The notes under the pieces are model-generated. The model saw only the letters and a program-made list of their open reading frames with translations, was not told the DNA's origin and ran no database searches. 64,000 bases of DNA from Bifidobacterium magnum (GTDB lineage: Bacteria > Actinomycetota > Actinomycetes > Actinomycetales > Bifidobacteriaceae), in assembly GCF_000741255.1 (NCBI RefSeq), contig NZ_JGZB01000002.1, positions 186,001 to 250,000 on the forward strand. The letters are read 5' to 3'. Shown piece by piece: positions 17,998-27,579 of this stretch (positions within the stretch are counted from its first letter, which is position 1; every line of letters begins with the position of its first letter). A program made the translations under genes and the position numbers.

Positions 17998-20478
17998 ATG
18001 ACAAGTCCTGTTATTGGCACCCCTTGGAAGAAGCTCAACCGCCCGGTTTCCGAGGAAGCTATTGAAGGTATGGACAAGTATTGGCGCGCGTCCAACTACA
18101 TGTCCATCGGCCAGATTTATCTGCGCAGCAACCCGCTGATGAAGGAACCCTTCACTCGTGACGATGTGAAGTACCGTCTTGTCGGCCACTGGGGCACCAC
18201 GCCGGGCCTGAACTTCCTTCTGGCTCACATCAACCGTCTGATCGCTGACCACCAGCAGAACACCGTGTTCATCATGGGCCCGGGCCACGGCGGCCCGGCT
18301 GGTACGGCTCAGTCCTACCTGGACGGCACCTACACCGAGTACTACCCGAACATCACGAAGGACGAGGAAGGCCTGCAGAAGTTCTTCCGTCAGTTCTCCT
18401 ACCCGGGTGGCATTCCTTCCCACTTCGCTCCGGAAACCCCGGGCTCCATCCACGAAGGTGGCGAGCTGGGTTACGCTCTGTCCCACGCTTACGGCGCTGT
18501 GATGAACAACCCGAGCCTGTTCGTGCCGTGCATCGTCGGCGACGGCGAAGCCGAGACCGGCCCGCTGGCTACCTCTTGGCAGTCCAACAAGCTCGTGAAC
18601 CCGCGCACCGACGGCATCGTGCTGCCGATCCTGCACCTCAACGGCTACAAGATCGCCAACCCGACCATCCTCGCTCGCGTGTCCGACGAAGAGCTGCACG
18701 ACTTCTTCCGCGGCCTGGGCTACCACCCGTACGAGTTCGTCGCTGGCTTCGATGACGAAGATCACCTGTCGATCCACCGTCGTTTCGCCGAGCTGTTCGA
18801 GACCGTCTTCGACGAGATCTGCGACATCAAGGCTGCCGCCAACACCGACGACACCACGCGTCCGTTCTACCCGATGATCATCTTCCGCACGCCGAAGGGC
18901 TGGACCTGCCCGAAGTTCATCGACGGCAAGAAGACCGAAGGCTCCTGGCGTGCACACCAGGTGCCGCTGGCTTCCGCCCGCGATACCGAGGACCACTTCA
19001 ACGTCCTGAAGAACTGGATGGAATCCTACAAGCCGGAAGAGCTGTTCGACGCCAACGGTGCTGTGAAGGAAGACGTTACCGCCTTCATGCCGAAGGGCGA
19101 GCTCCGTATCGGCGCTAACCCGAACGCCAACGGTGGCGTGATCCGCCAGGAACTCGACCTGCCGAACCTCGACGACTACGAGGTCAAGGAAGTCAAGGAA
19201 TACGGCCACGGCTGGGGCCAGCTTGAGGCTACCCGTCGTCTGGGCGTGTACACCCGCGACGTCATCAAGAACAACCCGGATTCGTTCCGTATCTTCGGAC
19301 CTGACGAGACCGCTTCCAACCGTCTGCAGGCTTCCTACGAAGTCACCAACAAGCAGTGGGACAACGGCTACCTGTCTCGCGACCTCGTTGACGAGCACAT
19401 GGCTGTCACCGGCCAGGTCACCGAGCAGCTGTCCGAGCACCAGTGCGAAGGCTTCCTCGAGGCCTACCTGCTGACCGGCCGTCACGGCATCTGGAGCTCC
19501 TACGAGTCCTTCGTGCACGTGATCGACTCCATGCTGAACCAGCACGCCAAGTGGCTGGAAGCAACGGTTCGCGAGATCCCGTGGCGCAAGCCGATCTCCT
19601 CCATGAACCTGCTGGTTTCCTCTCACGTGTGGCGTCAGGACCACAACGGCTTCTCTCACCAGGATCCGGGTGTCACCTCCGTCCTGCTGAACAAGACGTT
19701 CAACAACGATCACGTCGTGAACATCTACTTCGCCACCGATTCCAACGTTCTGTTGGCTATCGCTGAGAAGGCTTACAAGTCCACGAACGCCATCAACGCC
19801 ATCATCGCCGGCAAGCAGCCTGCTGCTACCTGGACGACGCTGGACGAGGCTCGTGAGCTCGTTGCCAAGGGTGCCGGCGAATTCAAGTGGGCTTCCAACG
19901 TGGAATCCAACGACGAAGCCGACATCATCCTGGCTGCCGCTGGCGATGTCCCGACGCAGGAACTCATGGCTGCTGCTGATCGCCTGAACAAGCTCGGCGT
20001 GAAGTTCAAGGTCGTCAACGTGGTGGATCTGCTCAAGCTGCAGTCCGCCAAGGAGAACGACGAAGCCCTGTCCGACGAAGAGTTCTCCGAGCTCTTCTCC
20101 GAGGACAAGCCGGTTCTGTTCGCTTACCACTCCTACGCACACGACGTGCGCGGCCTGATCTTCGATCGCCCGAACCACGACAACTTCAACGTCGTTGGCT
20201 ACAAGGAGCAGGGTTCCACCACCACGCCGTACGACATGGTGCGCGTGAACGACATCGATCGTTACGAACTGACCGCTACGGCTCTGCGTATGATCGACGC
20301 CGACAAGTACACGGACGAGATCGACAAGCTCGAGAAGTTCCGCAAGGAAGCTTACGAGTTCACCGTCGAGAACGGCTACGACATTCCGGATTACACCGAC
20401 TGGGTGTGGCCGGGCGTCAAGACCGATCTGCCGGGTGCTGTCTCCGCTACCGCCGCAACCGCTGGCGATAACGAGTGA
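17998..20478 (+). CDS. xfp: Xylulose-5-phosphate/fructose-6-phosphate phosphoketolase, 826 aa
   Basis: Key enzyme of the bifid shunt: splits xylulose-5-P or fructose-6-P with phosphate into acetyl-P plus glyceraldehyde-3-P or erythrose-4-P, using thiamine diphosphate. Visible: active-site His in 'GHWGTTPG' (H64) and 'MGPGHGGPA' (H97), TPP-binding motif '[10 protein letters not shown]' (181-190), and 'HQDPGV' in the second domain. Length matches bifidobacterial enzymes (825 aa). ATG 17998 follows AGGAG. Codons are strongly biased (CTG, CGT, GGC), as expected for a very highly expressed gene. Followed by a strong terminator. Confidence 0.98.
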   Translation: MTSPVIGTPWKKLNRPVSEEAIEGMDKYWRASNYMSIGQIYLRSNPLMKEPFTRDDVKYRLVGHWGTTPGLNFLLAHINRLIADHQQNTVFIMGPGHGGPAGTAQSYLDGTYTEYYPNITKDEEGLQKFFRQFSYPGGIPSHFAPETPGSIHEGGELGYALSHAYGAVMNNPSLFVPCIVGDGEAETGPLATSWQSNKLVNPRTDGIVLPILHLNGYKIANPTILARVSDEELHDFFRGLGYHPYEFVAGFDDEDHLSIHRRFAELFETVFDEICDIKAAANTDDTTRPFYPMIIFRTPKGWTCPKFIDGKKTEGSWRAHQVPLASARDTEDHFNVLKNWMESYKPEELFDANGAVKEDVTAFMPKGELRIGANPNANGGVIRQELDLPNLDDYEVKEVKEYGHGWGQLEATRRLGVYTRDVIKNNPDSFRIFGPDETASNRLQASYEVTNKQWDNGYLSRDLVDEHMAVTGQVTEQLSEHQCEGFLEAYLLTGRHGIWSSYESFVHVIDSMLNQHAKWLEATVREIPWRKPISSMNLLVSSHVWRQDHNGFSHQDPGVTSVLLNKTFNNDHVVNIYFATDSNVLLAIAEKAYKSTNAINAIIAGKQPAATWTTLDEARELVAKGAGEFKWASNVESNDEADIILAAAGDVPTQELMAAADRLNKLGVKFKVVNVVDLLKLQSAKENDEALSDEEFSELFSEDKPVLFAYHSYAHDVRGLIFDRPNHDNFNVVGYKEQGSTTTPYDMVRVNDIDRYELTATALRMIDADKYTDEIDKLEKFRKEAYEFTVENGYDIPDYTDWVWPGVKTDLPGAVSATAATAGDNE

Positions 20479-20513
20479 GCATAGGCCGCTAGGCTAGCTT
20501 CTCAAGGCTAAAA

Positions 20514-20549
20514 GGGGAGCGTGCATGGATTCCATGCACGCTCCTTTTT
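20514..20549 (+). terminator. Strong terminator after xfp
   Basis: 13-bp perfect stem GGAGCGTGCATGG / CCATGCACGCTCC, ATT loop, then T5. Confidence 0.92.
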
Positions 20550-20776
20550 GTTTGTATATGTCGTTGGCTATGCCGGCATATGCCTCGCATCTCGCGGCTC
20601 GAGGAAGCCCCCCACATACGGCGAAGCTGACAGGTGCCTCAAGAAAAAGTGGCGCATATATCGGCCTTTTCTGAATGGAAACTGGGAGTTTCTTGAGATT
20701 TGAACTGTTAGCGCAAACTCAGGAAACTCTCAATTTTGGATAGGTATATTGATGCCATCAACTTCAAGGAGGTCTT

Positions 20777-22099
20777 ATGACTGATACAACGAATACTGCT
20801 CCTCTGGCAGGCATCAAGGTAATCGATTGGACGCAGGTCCAGTCCGGTCCGTCCTGCACCCAGCTGCTGGCATGGTTGGGCGCCGACGTCATCAAGATTG
20901 AAAAGGTCAAGGGCGGCGATCCGACGCGTAACGAAATGAACGACGTGGACGGTTCCTACTCGCTCTACTTCCTGCAGCTCAACGCCAACAAGAAGTCGCT
21001 GACGCTGGATATGAAGACCGATGAAGGCAAGAAGATTCTTACCGACCTGCTCAAGGATGCTGATGTATTTGTAGAGAACATTGGCCCGGGCGACGTCGAG
21101 AAGCTTGGCTTTGGTTGGGAACAGGTGCACGAGATCAACCCGAAGTGCGTCATGGCCTCCCTGAAGGGCTTCAACAAGGGCAGCCGCTACGAGCACGTGA
21201 AGGCTTTCGAGCCTGTGGCACAGTCCGCCGGCGGCGCCGCTTCCGCAACCGGTTGGAACGAAGGCGACCACACGCAGCCGACGCAGTCCGCTGCCGCTCT
21301 GGGCGACTCCAACTCCGGCATGCACCTGACGATCGGCATTCTGGCTGCCCTGATGCAGCGCGAGAAGACCGGTGAAGGCACATACGTGTATCAGTCCATG
21401 CAGAACGCCGTGCTGAACCTGTGCCGCATCAAGCTGCGCGATCAGCTCATCCTCGACAACCTGCACGAGCTGTCCTACTACGCTTGCTACCCGAACTACA
21501 AGTTCGGCAAGGCCATCCCGCGCGGCGAGAACGCCGAAGGCGGCCTGGTGCTCGGCTGGTGCTACCGCGCCAAGGGCTGGGAGACCGATCCGAACGCTTA
21601 CGTGTACATCGTCATCCAGCAGTCCGAGAAGGGCTTCGAGAACTTCTGCAAGGCTCTGGGCTTCGAAGACTGGCTGACCGACCCGAACTTCAACACGGCG
21701 AACGCCCGTGATGAGCACAAGGCCGAGGTCTACAAGCGCGTCGAAGAGTACACGATGCAGTACGACAAGGACACCCTGACCACCGTGCTCGGCGCCAAGG
21801 GCGTCCCGGTCGGCCCGGTGCTCGACTGGAACGAGATCGAGAACGATCCCGACCTCAACTCCGACGGCACGATCGTGTCCATCGACCAGGGCGATGCGCG
21901 CGGTTCCTTCAAGACCATCGGCGTTCCGTTCACGATCAGCGGCTTCACCCCGGATTACAAGGCCGCTCCGAAGCTGGGCGAGAACAACGAGGAGATCCTC
22001 AAGTCCTTGGGCTACACCGAGGACCAGATCTCGCAGCTGACCACCGAAGGCGTGATCGGCAGCAACGACGGCGTCAAGGCCGATCTGCTCGAGAAGTGA
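20777..22099 (+). CDS. frc: Formyl-CoA:oxalate CoA-transferase (class III CoA-transferase), 440 aa
   Basis: Moves CoA from formyl-CoA to oxalate, feeding oxalyl-CoA decarboxylase. Motifs: 'PLAGIKVIDWTQVQSGPSCT', 'LGADVIKIEKVKGGDPTR', catalytic Asp (D177) in 'ALGDSNSGMHL', and 'LGWCYRAKGWETDPNAY', close to the glycine-loop region of FRC/YfdW. Strong AAGGAGG site. Codon bias is as strong as xfp, suggesting high expression. The partner gene oxc, usually adjacent in oxalate-degrading bifidobacteria, is not here; a remnant antiporter lies 1.1 kb downstream. Other CoA acceptors are possible. Confidence 0.88.
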   Translation: MTDTTNTAPLAGIKVIDWTQVQSGPSCTQLLAWLGADVIKIEKVKGGDPTRNEMNDVDGSYSLYFLQLNANKKSLTLDMKTDEGKKILTDLLKDADVFVENIGPGDVEKLGFGWEQVHEINPKCVMASLKGFNKGSRYEHVKAFEPVAQSAGGAASATGWNEGDHTQPTQSAAALGDSNSGMHLTIGILAALMQREKTGEGTYVYQSMQNAVLNLCRIKLRDQLILDNLHELSYYACYPNYKFGKAIPRGENAEGGLVLGWCYRAKGWETDPNAYVYIVIQQSEKGFENFCKALGFEDWLTDPNFNTANARDEHKAEVYKRVEEYTMQYDKDTLTTVLGAKGVPVGPVLDWNEIENDPDLNSDGTIVSIDQGDARGSFKTIGVPFTISGFTPDYKAAPKLGENNEEILKSLGYTEDQISQLTTEGVIGSNDGVKADLLEK

Positions 22100-22118
22100 G
22101 TTACCTCCTGAGTGATTG

Positions 22119-22155
22119 AAAACGGGATGGGCTCGTATGAGTCCATCCCGTTTTT
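22119..22155 (+). terminator. Terminator after frc
   Basis: Stem AAAACGGGATGGGCTC / GAGTCCATCCCGTTTT (one mismatch), GTAT loop, T-rich tail. Confidence 0.9.
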
Positions 22156-22227
22156 AGCATGCCGGGGCGCGCGTTTGTCTATGCATACATCTCGTAGCTG
22201 TACCCGGCTCGCCCCGGTACCGGCACA

Positions 22228-23136
22228 TTACTGGTATTTGTCGGCCGTGTTCGCCGTGATCATCTGTTCCATCATCGAGGCGCCGCTTTTGAAATTGCTG
22301 GGCAGCACCACTGTGGAGGCATGGGAATTCTTCGCGAAATCCGTCATCATGTCGGCCCACTGGGTGAATGTGAACAGTTCATTCGCCTCCGCCGTGGTCA
22401 CGCCCGATTCGCGGATAGTAGCCAGCGAATCCTTGATGCCCTCGGCAATGGCCTTGCGCTGCTCGGCGATACCGCGGCCCGCCTCTTTCATGGCGCCGGC
22501 CTTCGCCTCCGCTTCCGTGACCACGCGGATACGCTCGGCCTCGGCGCGCGACTTGGCGGCCACTTTCTCGCGTTCCGCCGCGTTGATCGCATTCATGGCG
22601 GATTCGACGTCGCGCGGCAGTTTGATCGACTGGATCAGCGTGCCCACAACTTCATACCCGTACTGGATCATATGCGCGAAGACCTGCGCACGCACGTTCT
22701 CGGCGATCGCGTCCTTCTCGTCGAACACGGAATCCAACGTGAACTGGGGAACCGTGGAACGCAACGCGTCCACGATATACGATTTCATCTGGTCCTCGGG
22801 ACTCGACAGCGCATAATAACTGCGGTAGATGCCGCTGTCGACCACACGCTGGCTTTGGCGCGTGGACACGCAATATTGGACGGCGACGGTCATGTCGATC
22901 GTAACGTTGTCCTTCGTTTTTGCGGACAAGTCGAACTTGTCCTGTCTGGTACGCAACTCGACGCGCTTGGCGATCTTGTCGATCCCGGGAATGCGGCAAT
23001 GGATGCCCGCGCCCACAATTCGATGGAACCGGCCGAACCGTTCAATAATGACGGCGGTCTGCTGCTGGACCACAAATATGCCCATGCACATCAGCACAAT
23101 GGCGACCACCACGATAAACAATAGCAACGCGCCCAT
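22228..23136 (-). CDS. SPFH/band-7 (stomatin-like) membrane protein, 302 aa
   Basis: One N-terminal transmembrane helix ('LLLFIVVVAIVLMCMGIFVV') precedes an SPFH domain ('VQQQTAVIIERFGRFHRIVG', 'VELRTRQDKFDLSAKTKDNV') and a charged Ala/Glu coiled-coil ('EREKVAAKSRAEAERIRVV'). Such proteins form membrane-microdomain scaffolds, often regulating a membrane protease; no NfeD partner gene is adjacent. Close to the hypersensitive-induced-response/stomatin type. Strong AAGGAGG site. Converges on frc. Confidence 0.92.
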   Translation of the reverse strand: MGALLLFIVVVAIVLMCMGIFVVQQQTAVIIERFGRFHRIVGAGIHCRIPGIDKIAKRVELRTRQDKFDLSAKTKDNVTIDMTVAVQYCVSTRQSQRVVDSGIYRSYYALSSPEDQMKSYIVDALRSTVPQFTLDSVFDEKDAIAENVRAQVFAHMIQYGYEVVGTLIQSIKLPRDVESAMNAINAAEREKVAAKSRAEAERIRVVTEAEAKAGAMKEAGRGIAEQRKAIAEGIKDSLATIRESGVTTAEANELFTFTQWADMMTDFAKNSHASTVVLPSNFKSGASMMEQMITANTADKYQ

Positions 23137-23220
23137 GCGCGCCTCCTTTCGTCAGTGACTGCTTACTGTAGCGAAACGGGGCGGGGTAGGGAAGGGCGGT
23201 TGCGCGAGATGGAATATTAT

Positions 23221-23586
23221 TTACCGTAACGATGTACGGGAAGAGGCCGTTTCCTTGGCCATAAGCTCACGTTTCGCACGCAACATCGATTCGGGAACAT
23301 ACGGCTCGCGAATGATATGGGCGAGACCAAACGCGACGAGTGCGACGCCAAGGAAAATCCAGAACGCCACGGTAAACGTGCCTGTGGCCTGCTCCGTTTG
23401 GGCAATGACAAGCGGGCCGAGAATCGCGGCGGGAACCAGTTCGAGCACGGTAATGGCGTAATCCATCGCAAAATGGCGTTGACCGAAGAAAGTGCTGCTC
23501 ATGCTCGCCGTGGCGCTCATGGAACCGCCGTACGACAAACCCAGCAGCATGAACCCGATCACGAGCATGGGGCGTTTGCTGTCCAC
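23221..23586 (-). pseudogene. C-terminal fragment of an MFS transporter, oxalate/formate antiporter-like
   Basis: Only about the last four helices of an MFS carrier are present: 'PMLVIGFMLLGLSYGGSMSA', 'MSSTFFGQRHFAMDYAITVL', and 'ILGPLVIAQTEQATGTFTVA'. The YGG...FFGxxxF arrangement is typical of the OFA group (oxalate:formate antiporters and relatives). The frame continues upstream only into a hydrophilic, unrelated stretch; the first eight or so helices are missing. With frc nearby, it suggests a decayed oxalate locus. Confidence 0.7.
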
Positions 23587-23798
23587 TTGTGAATGGCGGT
23601 TATGTTCAGTTATGCGGTTCTGTGTGTTGAATTATGAAAACCATGCATGTTTGCATAGTTATGCAAGAGCCGGTTTCAACTCTTATGACCGCGCGACCGC
23701 CGCCTTGAGAAGATGGGCGCACTATATGGGCGCAATAAGGCGAATTCCACGTGCGAATCGCGGGATAACTGAAATCCACCGTAACATGAATACTTTTA

Positions 23799-24989
23799 CT
23801 ATAAGCGAACAGCCTTGAAATAGCGTTCCAACGCGGCCAGCGCCTCGCGCAATGTGGATTGGGGGCAGGCGATGTTCATGCGCAGGAACGCGTCGCTTGC
23901 GCCGCCATATTGGGCGCCGTTTGTGAGGAACAGCCCGGTTGTTGCGCGAAGGTCGTCTCCAAGGCTTTGTCCCGGTTCTAATTGCGGCATCATGTCCGCG
24001 CAGTCAAGCCATAGCACATAGGTGGCGTGCGAGGGGATAAGCCGGATAAGCGGCAAATGCTCGGCCAAAAACTCGCGCACAAGGGCCCTGTTGTCCGCGA
24101 CATATTCGCGCATGGCGTCCAGCCAGTCGGCTCCTTCGCGGAACGCGGCCACGGTGGCCTGCACCGCGAACGCGTTCGGCTCGGATATGCCGTCTGTATG
24201 AAGCGCCTGGCGCACCTTGTGGCGCAGGAGCGGGTCGGGGACCACGGCGCACGCAGTCTGCAATCCGGCCATGTTGAACGCTTTGGTGGGGGCCACGCAC
24301 ATGATCGTGTTGCGGGTGAACTCCGGATCCACCGACAATAGTGGCACGTACTCGTATCCCGGATCGGTGATGTCGCAATGGATGCTGTCTTCCACAACCG
24401 TCACGCCGTATTGCAGGCACAGCTGGCCAATACGACGCAGCGTGTCCTCGTTCCAGATGGCGCCCACGGGATTGTGCGGATTGCACAGGAACATCATGGT
24501 GGTTTGCGGATCGGCGAGCTTGCGTTCCAGATCCTCGAAGTCGACGGAATACCGTCCCGTGGCGCGGTCGTAGACCAGCGGGTTCTCGACCATGTTGCGT
24601 CCGTTGTCGACGATGGAGTTGAAGAAGATGTTGTAGACGGGCGTTTGTACTACGACATTTTCCGCGGGCGTGGTGAGCTTGCGCACACAGCTTGACATGA
24701 TCGGCATCACGCCGTTGGCAAAGGCGAGCCACTCCGGTTCCAGCGCAAGATGGTGGCGCGATCCCCACCAGTCCACATACGCGGCGTTCCATTCGTCGGG
24801 AATGATCGAGTATCCGTAGATTGCGTGGGCCGCGCGTTTTTCGATCGCCTGCGTGATCGCCGGCGCCGTACGGAAATCCATGTCCGCGACCCACAGCGGC
24901 AATTCGCCGTCCATCACGTCCCATTTCAGGGAGTTTGTGCCGCTTCTGTCCACGGGTTCGTCGAACCATGCGCGCTGTTCAGGAGTCAT
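23799..24989 (-). CDS. PLP-dependent MalY/PatB-type aminotransferase/cystathionine beta-lyase, 396 aa
   Basis: Fold-type I PLP enzyme. 'LPLWVADMDFRTAPAITQAI' is the hallmark of the MalY/PatB group. 'FLCNPHNPVGAIW' and the cofactor Lys in 'VAPTKAFNMAGLQTACAV' follow. Members cleave C-S bonds (cystathionine, cysteine) and make homocysteine or pyruvate; some act as modulators of sugar regulons. Length normal. AAAGG lies about 8 bases before the ATG. The next gene on this strand is an MFS transporter, so the two could form an operon, though a 150-bp gap separates them. Confidence 0.92.
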   Translation of the reverse strand: MTPEQRAWFDEPVDRSGTNSLKWDVMDGELPLWVADMDFRTAPAITQAIEKRAAHAIYGYSIIPDEWNAAYVDWWGSRHHLALEPEWLAFANGVMPIMSSCVRKLTTPAENVVVQTPVYNIFFNSIVDNGRNMVENPLVYDRATGRYSVDFEDLERKLADPQTTMMFLCNPHNPVGAIWNEDTLRRIGQLCLQYGVTVVEDSIHCDITDPGYEYVPLLSVDPEFTRNTIMCVAPTKAFNMAGLQTACAVVPDPLLRHKVRQALHTDGISEPNAFAVQATVAAFREGADWLDAMREYVADNRALVREFLAEHLPLIRLIPSHATYVLWLDCADMMPQLEPGQSLGDDLRATTGLFLTNGAQYGGASDAFLRMNIACPQSTLREALAALERYFKAVRL

Positions 24990-25139
24990 TGCGTCCGCCT
25001 TTCTGCCGGTCGGGGGAGTGCGGTGTCCGCAATCCCGTGTGCTGTACCGATATTCTCGCAGATTATGCGCGCGACAGACAGTTGTTTGCGGATATTTTGC
25101 ATGATGGGCGTGGCCGGCGGCATGCAGCGCTCCCGAATA

Positions 25140-26207
25140 TCAGACGCGGCCCTTCTTGTGAAGGACGGCGAACACGGCGGCGCCGACAATGCATACGGCG
25201 ATCAATACGGTATACATGCCGCGGTAGCCGATCGCGGACACCACAGGGCCGAAAATGATCGGGCTGATACCGCAGGCGATGTCCGTCATCATATAGGACG
25301 TGCCGTTGGCCACGGTGAAGCGTTCCTTGGGCATATGCGCGGTGGCCATGGCCAGGCCCGTGGGCTGGATGGCGCCGATGCCGCAACCGATAAGCGCGGC
25401 CGCGATCAGCAAGGTTTCCGCGTTCGGGGCGATGCCCAACATGCCTACGCCCACGGCGAGCACCGCGAAGCCCGGCAGCATGAGCGGCGCGGGGCCGCGG
25501 TGGTCGAGCAACTTGGCGGTGAGCGGGCGCGTCACGAGCATCGCGAGCGCATACACCACGAAAAAGTACTGGCCGACGCTTGTCAAATGTAGTTGTACGG
25601 AGAACGGATCAAGGTATGAGCAGATGGCGCCATACGCCAGGTAGGAGATGAACACCACAAAACCGACGGGCAGCACCGAAAGCTCAAGCGACTTGTTGAC
25701 CATACGGCGCATGGTGCCAGGTTCCTTGGCTGCGGGAGACTTGGTGGCCTGCGTCTCGCTGAAATCCACGGGTTGGGCATTCGCTTCCAATGCCATGTCG
25801 TCCATCATCATGTCGGCTTCGCGTTGCGCTTCGGGTTCCTCCTTGCCGATCAACAATGTGAAAATCAATCCGAACAGTCCGAGCGCCGACGCCACGAATA
25901 CGGCGGCGAAACCGACATACGTGATGTTCTTCAACCCGAACTTGTCCACGGCCGGGCCGCCCAGAAACCGGGCGATAAGACAACCGATCGTGAAGACGCC
26001 CACCGCAACGCCGGCCACGGACACGCTGGCGTGGAAACGCGTCATGCAATAGGCGGCCATCACAATGTTGAGCAAATAGAAATTGGCGCGCAACATCAAA
26101 CTGGACAGGAATCCCATATTGAAGGAGCGCGTGAAAATCGGTTGTTTTACGGAACGTGAGGATGAATGTTGTCGTGATTTGCTGGAAGACAACGATATGT
26201 CGGACAT
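25140..26207 (-). CDS. MFS transporter, apparently missing helices 3/4-5
   Basis: The first two helices ('LRANFYLLNIVMAAYCMTRF', 'GVAVGVFTIGCLIARFLGG') and the loop 'AVDKFGLKN' match the start of an MFS permease, and the C-terminal six helices look complete ('VGFVVFISYLAYGAICSYLD' through 'MYTVLIAVCIVGAAVFAVL'). Between them only one fused hydrophobic stretch ('FVASALGLFGLIFTLLIGKE') precedes the central loop. At 355 aa it is roughly 80-90 residues short. An in-frame deletion is inferred; function is doubtful. Start uncertain, no clear ribosome site. Substrate unknown. Confidence 0.75.
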   Translation of the reverse strand: MSDISLSSSKSRQHSSSRSVKQPIFTRSFNMGFLSSLMLRANFYLLNIVMAAYCMTRFHASVSVAGVAVGVFTIGCLIARFLGGPAVDKFGLKNITYVGFAAVFVASALGLFGLIFTLLIGKEEPEAQREADMMMDDMALEANAQPVDFSETQATKSPAAKEPGTMRRMVNKSLELSVLPVGFVVFISYLAYGAICSYLDPFSVQLHLTSVGQYFFVVYALAMLVTRPLTAKLLDHRGPAPLMLPGFAVLAVGVGMLGIAPNAETLLIAAALIGCGIGAIQPTGLAMATAHMPKERFTVANGTSYMMTDIACGISPIIFGPVVSAIGYRGMYTVLIAVCIVGAAVFAVLHKKGRV

Positions 26208-26486
26208 GAAAAAATGAAACTCGCTAAATACTGGTAATTATTCTTGAATAAATCTCTATACGTTTTTCTATATGCAGTTGTTGGGGCATCGCACCGGCAC
26301 CTTTTCATGGGTTCCGATGCGGCCGAAGGCTGTTATATACCCGGTCCCGGATTTTCCAGACGGATCCGCCATATTGCGCCATTGCGCAGGGACGGGACTC
26401 TTTTCTGTAAGTGAAGGCGTTCCGGCGCTAGTAAGGTCACAATCAACCATCTGATACGCCAATACTTGCAATATAAAGGAGCCGGC

Positions 26487-27341
26487 ATGGGTGAATGGAA
26501 GAGGACTGTCACCAAGCAGTCGCACGATGTTGACCGCGAACAGGACGTGAAAGTGTCCGACCGGAGCTTGAAATCGCATCATGGTGACGATTCGCCCAAG
26601 CCGTCGATCACCATCACGAAGAATGGTCCGTACATTGTGCGCGGCGAAGTGCGCATTGTGGAAGACGCGATCGTACCAAGCGACGACGGCACCCACATGC
26701 AGTACAACCGCATCCGCGAATTCACCACGCAGCCGGGCCGTCCCGTCGCATTGTGCCGTTGCGGAGGCTCGGCCAACCCGCCATTCTGCGACGGAACGCA
26801 TGTGAAAATCGGATTCGACGGCACCGAAGTGGCCTCCCGCGAACCCTATGACGACCGTGCCCAGCTGTATGAAGGCCCCGTGGTTTCCATGGGTGACGAC
26901 AACCGCTGCGCGTTCGCACGCATGTGCCACCAGAACGGTTCGGAAGCGTGGACGCTGACGGAAAACGCCACGGACGAGCGTGACGTGAGCGCCGCCATCG
27001 CGGGCGCGTGGAATTGCCCGACGGGACGCCTCGTGTCTTTCAACGACAAGGACGGTTCCCCGTACGAGCAGAACTTCCCGCCGACCATCGTGCTGCTGGA
27101 AGACGTGCAGGAAGGCTATTCCGCCCCCATTTTCGTGATGGGCCACATTACGCTTATCAGCGCGGATGGTACCGAATACGAAAACCGCAACCGTTATGCG
27201 CTCTGCCGCTGCGGCGCTTCCCAAAACCTGCCGTTCTGCGACGCCATGCACATCAACGTGCAATATCGCGACAATTCGCCGGCATGGGACGGCCAGCTGG
27301 GCGAGCTCGACCCCAACTTCAGCTACAAGCCGCGCCCGTAA
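26487..27341 (+). CDS. Iron-sulfur protein with two CDGSH motifs and a divergent Fer4 domain, 284 aa
   Basis: Two CDGSH-type [2Fe-2S] sites: 'CRCGGSANPPFCDGTH' (ligands C90, C92, C101, H105) and near the C-terminus 'CRCGASQNLPFCDAMH'. Between them 'CAFARMCHQNG' and 'WNCPTGRLVSF' look like the divergent 4Fe-4S mono-cluster domain often found with CDGSH. Likely an electron-transfer or iron/redox-stress protein in the cytoplasm. ATG 26487 has AAAGGAG upstream and is preferred over the earlier in-frame TTG. Monocistronic by appearance. Confidence 0.88.
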   Translation: MGEWKRTVTKQSHDVDREQDVKVSDRSLKSHHGDDSPKPSITITKNGPYIVRGEVRIVEDAIVPSDDGTHMQYNRIREFTTQPGRPVALCRCGGSANPPFCDGTHVKIGFDGTEVASREPYDDRAQLYEGPVVSMGDDNRCAFARMCHQNGSEAWTLTENATDERDVSAAIAGAWNCPTGRLVSFNDKDGSPYEQNFPPTIVLLEDVQEGYSAPIFVMGHITLISADGTEYENRNRYALCRCGASQNLPFCDAMHINVQYRDNSPAWDGQLGELDPNFSYKPRP

Positions 27342-27387
27342 GCTTTGCTGTTCCCGCATTATCAGCGACTGAACGGTTTTCCTTTTT

Positions 27388-27439
27388 CTTCTGCATTTTG
27401 AGACATGAACCTCGGCGTGTCTGTCTCAATTTGCAGAAG
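27388..27439. repeat. 52-nt imperfect palindromic repeat, copy 1
   Basis: Begins CTTCTGCATTTTGAGACA and ends TCTCAATTTGCAGAAG, with a central TGAACCTCGGCGTGTC. Same orientation as copy 2 (94 bp further); copy 3 is inverted at 28776. Lies after the CDGSH gene and could form a long hairpin in RNA. Confidence 0.85.
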
Positions 27440-27481
27440 GGAATGCCGATTATGGCCGATGATGCTTAGAATCCCATTCCT

Positions 27482-27533
27482 CTTCTGCATTTTGCGACAT
27501 GAACCTCGGCGTGTCTGTCTCAAAATGCAGAAG
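27482..27533. repeat. 52-nt imperfect palindromic repeat, copy 2
   Basis: Begins CTTCTGCATTTTGCGACA and ends TCTCAAAATGCAGAAG. Differs from copy 1 at only a few bases in the arms; the central part is identical. Its outer 16-bp arms are nearly perfect complements. Confidence 0.88.
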
Positions 27534-27579
27534 AACGATAGGAGAATAATAGCGTGGCAGATGTGTCCAATAATTGTTA

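Noticed and set aside
17884-20178. 764-codon open frame antisense to xfp
   Set aside because: Mirror of a strongly codon-biased gene; low-complexity Val/His/Gly-rich translation and no ribosome site.
23221-23586. OFA fragment considered as a complete small membrane protein
   Set aside because: It contains only the last helices of an MFS carrier, and sequence before it is hydrophilic and unrelated.
27388-27533. Two close repeats considered as a CRISPR array
   Set aside because: Only two direct copies, each a 52-nt palindrome, third copy inverted 1.2 kb away, no cas genes.
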